From an uncultured Anaerolineae bacterium (GTDB taxonomy: Bacteria > Chloroflexota > Anaerolineae > Aggregatilineales > UBA2796), in assembly GCA_938005675.1 (NCBI GenBank), contig CALKXH010000046.1, positions 1 to 53,092 of the forward strand: a DNA stretch of 53,092 nt. The letters are read 5' to 3'. Made by a program: the position numbers and the translations under genes. Below the pieces are notes generated by a model. The model saw nothing but the letters and a program-made list of their open reading frames with translations. It did no database searches and was not told the origin of the DNA. Shown here one piece after another: positions 32,274 through 41,048 of this stretch. How positions within the stretch are numbered: the stretch's first letter is position 1; each line of letters starts with the position of its first letter.

Positions 32274-34100
32274 CTAGCCGCAGCGCGTCCAAGCGTGCAA
32301 CAGCCCGACCGTGATCGCCTGCAGGTCGTAATGGAGCTTGCCGTCTTGATCCAGCACGCGCAGACGTTGGCGCGCCTTGCTGGGCGCGTTGCCCAGCGGC
32401 GAGGTCACCACAGCGACGCGCTCGCCATCTGGCGACCATAAGACCGTTGTCGAGTAGCGTCCGGTGTCGATCAAAGCGGCGCGCTCGCCATCGCTCAGGG
32501 CGATTTGCAGATAGTCTCTGCCGTTTTCGTCGCTCGCCACAATGACTGCTGCGCGCCGATCTGCCGCGCTGAAGAGGATGGGCGGGCGGCTGCCGCGTTC
32601 GCCCAGCAGCCGATAGCGATAGATGCGCTCGCCTTGAGGTGCGTAGGCATCGAAGTAGGTCTGCCCCTGCTCCGAGCGCCACCACAGCGTCAAAAAGTTG
32701 GTGGCGCTCTCTTGATACAAGGGCTCGTAGAGGGTCTGGGCGCGCAAGAGCGTTTGCACAGCGTTGCGGCTGAGCTCGGCGTGTTCAACGTGGATCGCGC
32801 CATCCACAGCCGCAGTGAAGCTCAAAGCATCGGCGCCGCGCAGCCACAACACTTCGCGTATCTCGTCGCGCACGGCGATTGGCTCAGCCGCGCCTGTTTG
32901 CAAGTCCAGCACCTCTAGCGCCATCCGCGCGCCCTCGCGCCGCACCAGCGCAAGGCGAGTCTTGCGAGGCGACTCGTAGGCGCTCAGCACTGCCGCGCGC
33001 AGCGGCACGCTTTGCCGATCGGCCAAGCGGTAGCGCATCAGCGTGCTAGTCTCAACCGAGTCGGGCTGCAAAAAGGCGGCTGACTCGCCATCGCGCGCCC
33101 AGTAGAACTCGCGCAGTCCATCGCGCTTGGCGAGGCTGGCGCCCGTCGTCACGCCGCCGATGCTGCGATGCGTCGCGCCTGAGACCTCGTAAATGCTGAA
33201 GTGCCAGTAGGGCGGATCGAAGTGATACAAGCCGAGCGAGTCGCCTGTGGGCGCCCAGTTGGCGCGCCAATCGATGTGCGGCGGCAACGTCTCGCGCCGC
33301 TCGATGCCGTTCTGGGCGGAGACGAGAAACAGGGTCGGCAGGTCGTTCCGTCCGCTGGCTATCAGGGCGATCCGCTCGGCTCGCGGCGCGACGCTGACAA
33401 GGCTGTACCACGGCGTTCCGCGCACGCCTTCCAAGTCGTAGCTGTGCAGAGCGTCCTCCTGCGGCGCCCAGAAGTGCAAGGTCAGCTGGCTGCCGCCGCT
33501 GGAGCGCCTCTGCGTGCTGAAGAGCAAGTGGCGTCCGCTGGGCGACCAGCCGTGTAACAAGAAGTGATCGCCCGCGATGGCGCGCTCAGCCAGCCGCCGA
33601 CCATCAGGCGCGCTCGCCGCCATTTTGAGCGTGCTAGTGCTCTCTGCCCACACATAGCCCAGCATCCCGCTATCGGGCGACCAACCCATGCCCGCCACGG
33701 GCGTGTTCAACTGCAACGGACGCGCAGCGGCGCTAGGCGGCTGCGAGCGCCAGCAGGTCATCAGGTCGGTGCAGAGCGAGGGCATGTTCAGCGTCGGCGT
33801 CTCGTTGGGCTGCACATACAAGTTCAAGAGACCGCCGCGCGTCTGGGCGACGTACGCTAGGTGCGCGCCATCGGGCGAGACCGCGCCGCGCCGAACGTCT
33901 AACGGCGAACTAGTCAGCCGCCTATCGTGCAGATAGGCGCCGCTGTTCAGGTCTAGCACCCAGTTTTGGCGCGCATTGTAGTAAAACTGCAGGCAAGCGT
34001 ACTCATTCTGCGTGGCGCGCACCACGCCCCGCGCCCCGTTCAACACAACTGAGAGCGCCACGCCCAAGATCAGCACACTCACGAATAGACGTCTCGGCAT
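32274..34100 (-). CDS. Exported TolB-like beta-propeller protein
   Basis: A 608-residue protein with a signal peptide or anchor (about 1-30; LFVSVLILGVALSVVL core) followed by TolB/DPP-IV-type propeller repeats such as WSPDSGMLGYVW, WSPSGRHLLFST, WAPTGDSLGLYHF and WSPDGERVAVVTS. No catalytic domain is visible. The role is unknown; extracytoplasmic binding is likely. An ORF extends 99 codons upstream into murJ, but its composition is out-of-frame shadow; the ATG chosen has GAGGGC upstream and lies 17 nt after the murJ stop. It is the last gene of the murKQ-murJ run. Confidence 0.8.
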   Translation of the reverse strand: MPRRLFVSVLILGVALSVVLNGARGVVRATQNEYACLQFYYNARQNWVLDLNSGAYLHDRRLTSSPLDVRRGAVSPDGAHLAYVAQTRGGLLNLYVQPNETPTLNMPSLCTDLMTCWRSQPPSAAARPLQLNTPVAGMGWSPDSGMLGYVWAESTSTLKMAASAPDGRRLAERAIAGDHFLLHGWSPSGRHLLFSTQRRSSGGSQLTLHFWAPQEDALHSYDLEGVRGTPWYSLVSVAPRAERIALIASGRNDLPTLFLVSAQNGIERRETLPPHIDWRANWAPTGDSLGLYHFDPPYWHFSIYEVSGATHRSIGGVTTGASLAKRDGLREFYWARDGESAAFLQPDSVETSTLMRYRLADRQSVPLRAAVLSAYESPRKTRLALVRREGARMALEVLDLQTGAAEPIAVRDEIREVLWLRGADALSFTAAVDGAIHVEHAELSRNAVQTLLRAQTLYEPLYQESATNFLTLWWRSEQGQTYFDAYAPQGERIYRYRLLGERGSRPPILFSAADRRAAVIVASDENGRDYLQIALSDGERAALIDTGRYSTTVLWSPDGERVAVVTSPLGNAPSKARQRLRVLDQDGKLHYDLQAITVGLLHAWTRCG

Positions 34101-34117
34101 ATAGCCCTCGCCCAGAA

Positions 34118-35782
34118 CTAATCGCTCGCTGTTTGAATTTGCCGCCGCGCCAAGATCAAACGCGGCAGCTGCAAGACCTCTTCTGTGCGCAACAGCACCA
34201 TCACGCCGACGTAGACCGCGCCGCCCACTCCAATCTGAGCGCCCGCCTGCACCAACAGCAGCAAGCGCCGATCTAGCGGCAAAGGTAGAGCCTCGATGAG
34301 CGGCGCGACCGTCACCATCGCCGCCACCATCGCCGCCGCGCCGATGCACGCCTTGAGCGCGCTCTTGAAGAGCGCCGCCTCGTCGATGCCGCCCCAACGC
34401 CGCCGCAAAATCGCAGCAAGGAAGATCACCTGCACGCCGACCGCGATGCTATTCGCCAGCGCCAAGCCCGCCGTCTGCAGGCTCTGAGTCAGCATGAGCG
34501 CCAAACTGACGAAGATGAGCGTCTCCAGCACGGCTGAGATCAGCGGCGTGATCATATCCTTATCGGCGTAGAAGCTGCGCGCCACGATCTCCAGCAAGTT
34601 CCACGTCAAAATGCCCAGCGCGAACATCTGCAGGACGGCGAAGACCCGATCCGCGCTGGCAGGATCGAAAGCGCCACCCTCCAAAATCGCCACCAACGGA
34701 CGCCCCGCCACCGCCATCATCAGCGCAGCGGGGATCGAAGCGATCAGCACGAAACGCAACGCGCCCGACATGGCTGAGCGCTTGCCGCTCAGATCGCCGT
34801 TGGCGCTCAGCACAGCCAGCGTCGGGAAGATGACGATGCCCATCGCCGTGCCGATCAGAGTCTGCGGCAATTGCATGAGCGTCCAGCCGCGATTGAACGC
34901 CGCCACCGAGCCGCCGCCCAGCGTCGAGGCGATGTTATAGGCGATCAGCAGATCGAGGTTCGCCAAACCCAGGCTGATCGCGCGCGGGATCATCAGGCGG
35001 ATGACCTGCCGCAGCTCGGCGTTGCGCCAATTCAAGTAGGGCAGCCAACGGGCGCGCACGCGCACGAGCGCGATCACTTGGACGCCCAGATGCAGCCCCG
35101 CGCCGATCACCGCGCCAACCGCTGCGCCGTAAATGCCGAAGAAACGCGCTAAAAACGCCACGCCCAGCAGATTGCCCACGTCGTACATAATCGGCGCTAG
35201 CGCCGGCGCCACGAAATGCTGATGGGTGTGCAAAATGCCGCTGCACAAGCCGCTGACCGAGAAGATCATCAAGCTCAGCAGCAGGATGCGCATCAGGTTG
35301 GCGGTCTGCAACACCAGATCGGGGCGCGCCAAGTAGACGAACAGATCGCCGCTGAACGGCTCAGAGAGAACTCGCGCGGGCAAGAACGGCTTGGCGAAGC
35401 CGGGCGCGATCAACGTGCTGATGATCTGCGGCGCGAACAAGAATACGATCCCGCTGAGCAGGAACGCCGCCAAAAAGATCGTGTTCAGCACGTTCGAGGC
35501 GAGCTTCCACGCCTGATCGCGATTGCCGCGTGCCAGAATACCGCTGAAGATCGGGATGAAGGCGAAAGCCAGCGCGCCGCCGCCGATCAGGTTGTAGAGC
35601 TGCTCCGGCAACTGATTCGCCGCCGCGAAGGTATCCCAATCCACGCCCACGCCGAAACGATCCAAGCCGATCCACTTCTCGGCGAGGCTGAAGAGCTTGC
35701 CGAAGCCCAAAATGCCGATCACGATGATGGCAGAGCGCGCGATCTTGCCCGCCGAGGGCGCCTGGACACCTTGTGCAGTCAT
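34118..35782 (-). CDS. murJ: Lipid II flippase MurJ
   Basis: A 554-residue MOP-superfamily membrane protein with about 14 helices. MurJ flips the lipid-linked murein precursor to the outer face of the membrane. The family pattern ARSFYADKDMITPLI (about 405-419) and the N-terminal GFGKLF segment are present, along with conserved NxxxQ-type positions in helix 2. It is slightly longer than average. It follows the kinase-MurQ fusion by 52 nt and precedes a TolB-like gene by 17 nt, all on one strand, so murein salvage and precursor export are probably coexpressed. Confidence 0.93.
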   Translation of the reverse strand: MTAQGVQAPSAGKIARSAIIVIGILGFGKLFSLAEKWIGLDRFGVGVDWDTFAAANQLPEQLYNLIGGGALAFAFIPIFSGILARGNRDQAWKLASNVLNTIFLAAFLLSGIVFLFAPQIISTLIAPGFAKPFLPARVLSEPFSGDLFVYLARPDLVLQTANLMRILLLSLMIFSVSGLCSGILHTHQHFVAPALAPIMYDVGNLLGVAFLARFFGIYGAAVGAVIGAGLHLGVQVIALVRVRARWLPYLNWRNAELRQVIRLMIPRAISLGLANLDLLIAYNIASTLGGGSVAAFNRGWTLMQLPQTLIGTAMGIVIFPTLAVLSANGDLSGKRSAMSGALRFVLIASIPAALMMAVAGRPLVAILEGGAFDPASADRVFAVLQMFALGILTWNLLEIVARSFYADKDMITPLISAVLETLIFVSLALMLTQSLQTAGLALANSIAVGVQVIFLAAILRRRWGGIDEAALFKSALKACIGAAAMVAAMVTVAPLIEALPLPLDRRLLLLVQAGAQIGVGGAVYVGVMVLLRTEEVLQLPRLILARRQIQTASD

Positions 35783-35834
35783 CCGTCCTTCTCCGCTCAG
35801 TCAGTCGAGCCTTACCATACCCTAAAAGCGCCGC

Positions 35835-37679
35835 CTAGCCCAATAACGCGCCCAAATCGCCTTTGACCTCAGCGAGGCGCGCCCACGCCTGTTCAGGCGC
35901 TATGCCAAGCCGCGCCGCCACAATCGCCGCCTTCATCTCGCCGCCGCACGCCTCCAGAATCTCGCGCGCTGCCGCCAAGTCCAGCTGAGCCGCCTCCGCC
36001 ACGATCAGCGCAGCCCGCTCGCGCAGCTTCAGGTTCGCCGCGCGCATATCCGTCATCAAATTCTCGTAGACCCGCCCCGCCCGCAGCATCACGCCCGTCG
36101 AGAGCATGTTCAGGGCGAGCTTCTGGGCTGTGCCCGCCTTCAGCCGCGTCGATCCCATCAGGGTCTCGGCGCCGGTGGCGATGCAGATCGGGTGCGTAGC
36201 CAGCGCCGCTATGGGCGACTCGACTGCATTGACAATGCAGCCCGTCAACGCGCCGAGTCCGTCTGCCGCCTCCAGCGCGCCGATCACGAAAGGCGTGCTG
36301 CCGCTCGCCGCAATGCCGATCACGCTGTCGAGCGTCCCAACGTCCAGCGCCATGATCGCCCTGCCGCCCGCCTCGCGGTCGTCCTCAGCGCCCTCCACAG
36401 CGGCGGTCAACGCCGCCGCTCCGCCCGCCAAGATCGCCACCACTTGCTCAGGCGTCGTGCCAAAAGTCGGGACACATTCAGCTGCATCCAGCACGGCGAG
36501 CCGCCCTGACGTGCCTGCGCCGACGTAGATCAGCCGCCCGCCCTCGCGGAAGCGCGCCGCGATCTCATCGATCAAGGCGGCGAGCGCGGGCAAGATCGGC
36601 TGCATCAGGTGCGGCACGCGCGCATCCTCGATGTTCATCGCCGTCAAAAAGTCCAACGTGGGACGGCGATGGGCGCCATAGGTCAGCGGATGACGGCGCT
36701 CGGTGGCGCGACGGGCGGGCAAACGCTCTTGAGCAAGCTGAGACGGCTGCACAAGGGGCAACGTCATGCCTTGAGCCGCCATCGCCATCAGCGCCGCCCC
36801 AACCTCAGCGCTGTGCGCTGCTTGAACGAGGTAGGCGCGCGGATGCTGGCTCTGCAGAGCGTGGGCGAAGAAATCGCGCAGGAGGCGGGCATGCGCGAAC
36901 AGGCTGCCGCTCAAAACCACCGGGAACGCCGCCTCGCCGAAGTTCAAGCGCACCGCGACGGTCGCAGCCGCGTCGGCGAGCGCCTGCGCCGCCTCGCACA
37001 GGATGCGCACCGCGCTTGAGTCGCCCGCCTCAGCAGCGCGCACCACCTCAGCAGCCAACGCCGCCACGTCGTTGATGCGGCGCTCAGGCGCGTAGAGCCA
37101 TTCAACCAGCTCTGGCACAGCCGTCAAACCGAGTCGGGCTAGAATCGCCGCCCCAAGCGCGGACTCCTCGCCCCGATCATAGGCGCTGAAGAGGGCGTAG
37201 AGCGCCTCGCGCGCCACGACGTAGCCGCTGCCGCGATCGGCGTAGTGCCCCCAGCCGCCGCAACGCGCCCGTTCGCCGCGCCCGTTCACGCCTAGGGCGA
37301 TCATGCCCGTGCCGCTGATGGTCACAATGCCGAAGGCGCGTCCGCTGGCGGCATACAGGACTGGCACGGCGTCGTTATCGAGCGTTGCAGGCACGTTCGG
37401 GAACAGCTCAGCGAAGAGCGCCTGAAAACGGGCGTGATCGGCGGGGCGATCCAAGCCCGCCAAGCCCGCGCCAATGCCGCGCACGGCGCTCAAGGGGACA
37501 TCCGCCGCCTCCAACAGGACGCGCACGCCCTCTGAGAGCGCAGCCCGCGCCGCCGCCAAGCCGACCACGTTCGGATTAGCGCCGCCGCGCTCCGCGCGCG
37601 CGATCAAGTTCAAATTGGCGTCCACAAGGGCGAACTTGGTGCTCGTGCCGCCGCCATCAATCCCGATGAAGTGGGTCAT
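35835..37679 (-). CDS. MurNAc/GlcNAc kinase fused to MurNAc-6-phosphate etherase (MurQ)
   Basis: A 614-residue fusion. Residues 1-300 are a BadF/BadG/BcrA-type sugar kinase with DGGGTSTKFALVD (8-20), GLAGLDRP and VTISGTGMIALG. Residues about 325-614 are MurQ etherase, which releases D-lactate from MurNAc-6-P to give GlcNAc-6-P. GGRLIYVGAGTSGRL and AAECVPTFG are present; E401 and E432 keep the 31-residue spacing of the two catalytic Glu of E. coli MurQ (83 and 114). In Clostridium acetobutylicum, MurK, a BadF-type kinase, works next to MurQ, so this fusion would do both steps in one chain. Start is the ATG at MTHFIG; an upstream 37-codon extension is unlikely. Confidence 0.92.
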   Translation of the reverse strand: MTHFIGIDGGGTSTKFALVDANLNLIARAERGGANPNVVGLAAARAALSEGVRVLLEAADVPLSAVRGIGAGLAGLDRPADHARFQALFAELFPNVPATLDNDAVPVLYAASGRAFGIVTISGTGMIALGVNGRGERARCGGWGHYADRGSGYVVAREALYALFSAYDRGEESALGAAILARLGLTAVPELVEWLYAPERRINDVAALAAEVVRAAEAGDSSAVRILCEAAQALADAAATVAVRLNFGEAAFPVVLSGSLFAHARLLRDFFAHALQSQHPRAYLVQAAHSAEVGAALMAMAAQGMTLPLVQPSQLAQERLPARRATERRHPLTYGAHRRPTLDFLTAMNIEDARVPHLMQPILPALAALIDEIAARFREGGRLIYVGAGTSGRLAVLDAAECVPTFGTTPEQVVAILAGGAAALTAAVEGAEDDREAGGRAIMALDVGTLDSVIGIAASGSTPFVIGALEAADGLGALTGCIVNAVESPIAALATHPICIATGAETLMGSTRLKAGTAQKLALNMLSTGVMLRAGRVYENLMTDMRAANLKLRERAALIVAEAAQLDLAAAREILEACGGEMKAAIVAARLGIAPEQAWARLAEVKGDLGALLG

Positions 37680-37740
37680 GCCTTTCAACTCGCTGCCAGA
37701 AGAGGCGCTTCCGCCGCCTCGCCATGCTCCAAGCGCGCCG

Positions 37741-37769
37741 ATTGTACGACACAAGGCGCAAGGCTGCAA
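37741..37769 (-). promoter_or_regulatory. Promoter of the kinase-MurQ, murJ, TolB-like run
   Basis: On the minus strand TTGCAG (37764-37769), a 17-bp spacer and TACAAT (37741-37746). The leader is about 55 nt. This promoter supports the start at 37679 and rules out the longer ORF start, which lies upstream of it. Confidence 0.6.
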
Positions 37770-37793
37770 CGTCCGCGCTCGATCAGCCAAGTT

Positions 37794-37822
37794 TTGATAA
37801 GCGCGCCCAAAGTGGGTAAAAT
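37794..37822 (+). promoter_or_regulatory. Promoter of the fadN-type gene
   Basis: TTGATA (37794-37799), a 17-bp spacer and TAAAAT (37817-37822): 5 of 6 consensus bases in each box, the best sigma-70-type promoter in the window. GGAG (37853-37856) precedes ATG at 37865 by 8 nt. Confidence 0.7.
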
Positions 37823-37864
37823 TGAACGGACGTTGAATTAAATTTCCACTCTGGAGACTTTTAG

Positions 37865-40264
37865 ATGAGCTATACCATTCGTAAAGTTGGCGTGATCGGC
37901 TCTGGCACGATGGGCAGCGGCATTGCGACGCTGCTGGCGGGCGTGGGCATCCCCGTCGTGCTGCTGGATATCGCCGCCAAAGATACTCAACCAGGCGATC
38001 CGCCCGCCAAACGCAACGCCATCGCCATCGAGAACATCGAGAGACTCAAGAAAAGCCGCATCCCCGCCCTCTTCAACGCCTCCGACCTCGACCTGATCCG
38101 CATCGGCAACCTCGACGACGACCTCGCCCGCCTTGCCGAGTGCGATTGGGTGATCGAGGTGGTGGTGGAGAAACTACCCATCAAGCAGGCGCTGATGGAG
38201 AAGCTAGAGACGGTCTGCAAGCCGAGCGCGATCATCTCCACGAACACCTCCGGGCTATCCATCAACGCCATCGCCGAGGGGCGCGGCGAGGCGTTCCAGC
38301 GGCGGTTTCTCGGCACGCACTTTTTCAATCCGCCACGCCACCTCAAGCTGCTGGAGATCATCCCCGGCGCCCACACCGATCCCGCCCTCGTGCAGTTCAT
38401 GGCGCGCTTCGCCACTGAAGTCTTGGGCAAAGGCGTGGTCATCTGCAAGGATACGCCCAATTTCATCGCCAACCGCTTCATCAGCGTCGCCGGCGGCTTC
38501 GGCATGAACTACGCCTACGATCACGGCTACACAGTCGAGGAGATCGACCTGCTGACCGGTCCGCTGATCGGGCGTCCCAAATCCGGCACTTTCCGCCTCG
38601 CCGACGTGGTGGGCGTGGATGTGCTGGCGTACGTGGCGCAGAATCTCTATCCCGCCATCCCCAACGACCCGCAGCGCGAAGTCTTGCGGCATCAAGGCAT
38701 CGCCCGCGCGACCGAATTCCTGATGCAGAACAACTTCTTGGGCGATAAGACCGGGCAAGGCTTCTACAAAAAGGTGGAACGCGACGGTCAGCGCGAGTTC
38801 TGGGCGCTCAATCTGCACACGCTAGAGTATGAGCCGCCGCAGAAAGTCCGTTTTGAGAGCGTGGATAAGCACCGCAAGAATCCCGATACGGGCGCGCGCA
38901 TCAAGGCGCTCATCGCCGAGACGGATCGGGCGGGCACCTATCTGTGGCACTTGCACGCTTTCTACCTGAGCTACGCCGCCGCCATGCTCGGCGAGATCGC
39001 CGACGACATCGCCAGCATGGATAACGCCAACAAGTGGGGCTTCAACCACGAGCTGGGCGCCTTTGAAATCTGGGATGCCATCGGCGTGCGCGAGAGCGTC
39101 GCGCGCATGAAGGCGGATGGTTACAGCGTGCCCGCTTGGGTCGATGAGATGCTTGCTGCAGGCTACGAGACTTTCTACCAGCGCGATGCCAGCGGCGCGG
39201 TCACGGGTGTGTACAATCCGCAGCGCAAGGCGTACGATCCCGTGCTGCCCGATAAGAACATCGTGATGCTGCATCAGTTGCGCTCGGCGGGCAAGGTCGT
39301 CGAGGAGAACAGCAGCGCCGCGCTCTACGACATGGGCGACAAGGTCTGCTTAGTGGAGTTCCGCAGCAAGGCGAACGCCCTCGATAACGACATCTTCGCC
39401 CTGATTCAGCGCGCGCTGGAGCGCATGGATCGCGGCGAATTCGATGGCATGGTCATCGGCAATCAGGGCGAGTACTTCTCCGCCGGCGCCAATCTGTTCA
39501 TCATGGCGATGGCGGCTCAAAACAAGCAGTTCGCCGAGATCGAGCAGATGATCACGGGCGGTCAGCAGCTGATGCAGACCATGCGCTACTTCCACAAGCC
39601 GATTGTGACCGCGCCTTTCGGCGTCACGGTCGGCGGCGGCGCCGAGATCACCATGACCGGCGCCCGCGTGGTGGCGCACGCTGAGCTGTACATCGGCTTG
39701 GTGGAGGTCGGCGTCGGCTTGATTCCAGCGTGGTGCGGCACCAAAGAGATGGTCAAGCGCATCATCACGCCCGCCATGCAGATTCAAAACGCCGATCCGC
39801 TGCCGCCGCTGCAGAAAGCCTTTGAGCAGCTCGCCCTCGCCAAGACCAGCAGCAGCGCGATGGAGGCGCGCGAGATGGGCTTCCTGCGCAGCGTGGATCG
39901 CATCGTGATGGATCGCGCGCGCCTGCTGGCAGAGGCGAAGCGGACGGTCTTGGAGCTATTGGCGAGCGGCTACGTGCCGACGCCGCCACACAAGCTCTAT
40001 GCGGCGGGGCGCGATGCCAAAGCTGCCCTGCACATGGCGATCTACCAGTTGCATCAGGGCAAGTACGCCAGCGATCACGACGCCAAGCTCGCGCGGCACT
40101 TGGCGCACATCCTGTGCGGCGGCGATCTGAGCGCGCCCACGTGGGTGGATGAGCAGCTCTTCCTCGATCTGGAGAAAGAGGCGATCCTGAGCCTGCTGGG
40201 CGAGCAGAAGACCCTCGATCGCATCCAGCACATGCTGATGACCGGCAAGCCACTGCGCAACTGA
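37865..40264 (+). CDS. fadN: 3-hydroxyacyl-CoA dehydrogenase / enoyl-CoA hydratase (FadN type)
   Basis: A 799-residue beta-oxidation enzyme with the dehydrogenase first, the FadN/YusL order of Bacillus, not the FadB order. The Rossmann motif GSGTMG is at 12-17. THFFNPPRHLKLLEII contains the catalytic His, and CKDTPNFIANR lines the active site. The C-terminal crotonase domain has GEYFSAGANL (oxyanion loop) and GGGAEITMTGARVVAHAEL. The partner thiolase and acyl-CoA dehydrogenase are not in the window. It has a strong promoter and is followed by a hairpin, so it seems to be a single-gene transcript. Confidence 0.95.
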   Translation: MSYTIRKVGVIGSGTMGSGIATLLAGVGIPVVLLDIAAKDTQPGDPPAKRNAIAIENIERLKKSRIPALFNASDLDLIRIGNLDDDLARLAECDWVIEVVVEKLPIKQALMEKLETVCKPSAIISTNTSGLSINAIAEGRGEAFQRRFLGTHFFNPPRHLKLLEIIPGAHTDPALVQFMARFATEVLGKGVVICKDTPNFIANRFISVAGGFGMNYAYDHGYTVEEIDLLTGPLIGRPKSGTFRLADVVGVDVLAYVAQNLYPAIPNDPQREVLRHQGIARATEFLMQNNFLGDKTGQGFYKKVERDGQREFWALNLHTLEYEPPQKVRFESVDKHRKNPDTGARIKALIAETDRAGTYLWHLHAFYLSYAAAMLGEIADDIASMDNANKWGFNHELGAFEIWDAIGVRESVARMKADGYSVPAWVDEMLAAGYETFYQRDASGAVTGVYNPQRKAYDPVLPDKNIVMLHQLRSAGKVVEENSSAALYDMGDKVCLVEFRSKANALDNDIFALIQRALERMDRGEFDGMVIGNQGEYFSAGANLFIMAMAAQNKQFAEIEQMITGGQQLMQTMRYFHKPIVTAPFGVTVGGGAEITMTGARVVAHAELYIGLVEVGVGLIPAWCGTKEMVKRIITPAMQIQNADPLPPLQKAFEQLALAKTSSSAMEAREMGFLRSVDRIVMDRARLLAEAKRTVLELLASGYVPTPPHKLYAAGRDAKAALHMAIYQLHQGKYASDHDAKLARHLAHILCGGDLSAPTWVDEQLFLDLEKEAILSLLGEQKTLDRIQHMLMTGKPLRN

Positions 40265-40272
40265 GCATCTCG

Positions 40273-40304
40273 AGACGGGGATCGGCGCCCGCCGATCCCC
40301 GTCT
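40273..40304. terminator. Strong hairpin after the fadN-type gene
   Basis: AGACGGGGATCGGC (40273-40286), loop GCCC, and its perfect complement (40291-40304): 14-bp arms, 9 nt after the stop. No T-run follows. It probably ends transcription or protects the 3' end; a REP-like repeat is the alternative. Confidence 0.6.
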
Positions 40305-40376
40305 GGCTAGGCTCACCGCCCAAAGCGTGGTAGACTAGCCACAGATCGGTCTTGCGTGGTAGCGAGGAGAGCGCCA

Positions 40377-41039
40377 ATGCGGAATAGAGGCGGCTTCAAC
40401 CCTTTGGGCTGTGTGTTCGCGCCGTTCAGTTGGCTGTGGCGACAGTTTCGCCTCGTGGTGATCGTCCTCGTGCTGATCTTCGGCGTATGCGGCGCGATAG
40501 CGCTCTTCGCGCCCGCCTTTTTCGATCAGCTGATCAAAGGCGCCCAGAGCGCCGGCTTGAACGTCTATACGTTGGTCCTGAGCGTGACGGGCAATCCTGC
40601 CCTCAAGCTGACCGTCTATGAGACGGTGGTCAGCGCGACCGTGCGCGTGGAGCGCGAAATGGGCTTGCTGAGCCTGCTCTACGGCGAGAGCGCCACCGCC
40701 ACAGGCGAGATTCGCGTGGCGCTTGGCGCTGACCTGCAGCGCAATCAAGTCGGCGTGCTGAGCTGCGAGATCAATACGGATACACTTCGCACAGCTACAG
40801 GCAGAGCGCTCTTCGCGGGCGCTGCCTTCGATTCTGAACAGATCGAGCAAGCAGCTTTTCGCTTTTTCAAGGAAGAAGCGGCGAAGCAAGCCATCGAGCA
40901 GCACTGGGCAGCAGCCCGCGAGCGCCTGCAGACGCAGTTCATCAGCCGTTTTCTGGGCTTTGAGGTGCCAGAGCGCCCGACGCTCACCAGCTGCCCCGCC
41001 GATTTCAACCCTAGCCCGACGCCGACGGCGCGTCCCTAG
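40377..41039 (+). CDS. Membrane-anchored protein, DUF4230-like
   Basis: A 220-residue protein with a short basic N-terminus, one membrane helix (about 23-50) and an extracytoplasmic alpha/beta domain. The core, with VYETVVSATVRVEREMGLLSLLYGE split across two strands and an ALGADLQRNQV turn, resembles DUF4230 proteins, whose function is unknown. The tail is Pro/Thr-rich. The start at 40377 has GAGGAG 6 nt upstream; a GTG 21 nt earlier lacks a site. The CoiA-like gene starts 9 nt after the stop, so the two are likely cotranscribed. Confidence 0.75.
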   Translation: MRNRGGFNPLGCVFAPFSWLWRQFRLVVIVLVLIFGVCGAIALFAPAFFDQLIKGAQSAGLNVYTLVLSVTGNPALKLTVYETVVSATVRVEREMGLLSLLYGESATATGEIRVALGADLQRNQVGVLSCEINTDTLRTATGRALFAGAAFDSEQIEQAAFRFFKEEAAKQAIEQHWAAARERLQTQFISRFLGFEVPERPTLTSCPADFNPSPTPTARP

Positions 41040-41048
41040 CCCTGTGCG

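Noticed and set aside
34101-34397. 99-codon upstream extension of the TolB-like ORF
   Set aside because: It overlaps murJ out of frame and has shadow-type composition; the internal ATG gives a signal peptide and has a ribosome site.
37680-37790. 37-codon upstream extension of the kinase-MurQ ORF
   Set aside because: It runs through a good promoter for the gene and is not part of the kinase fold.
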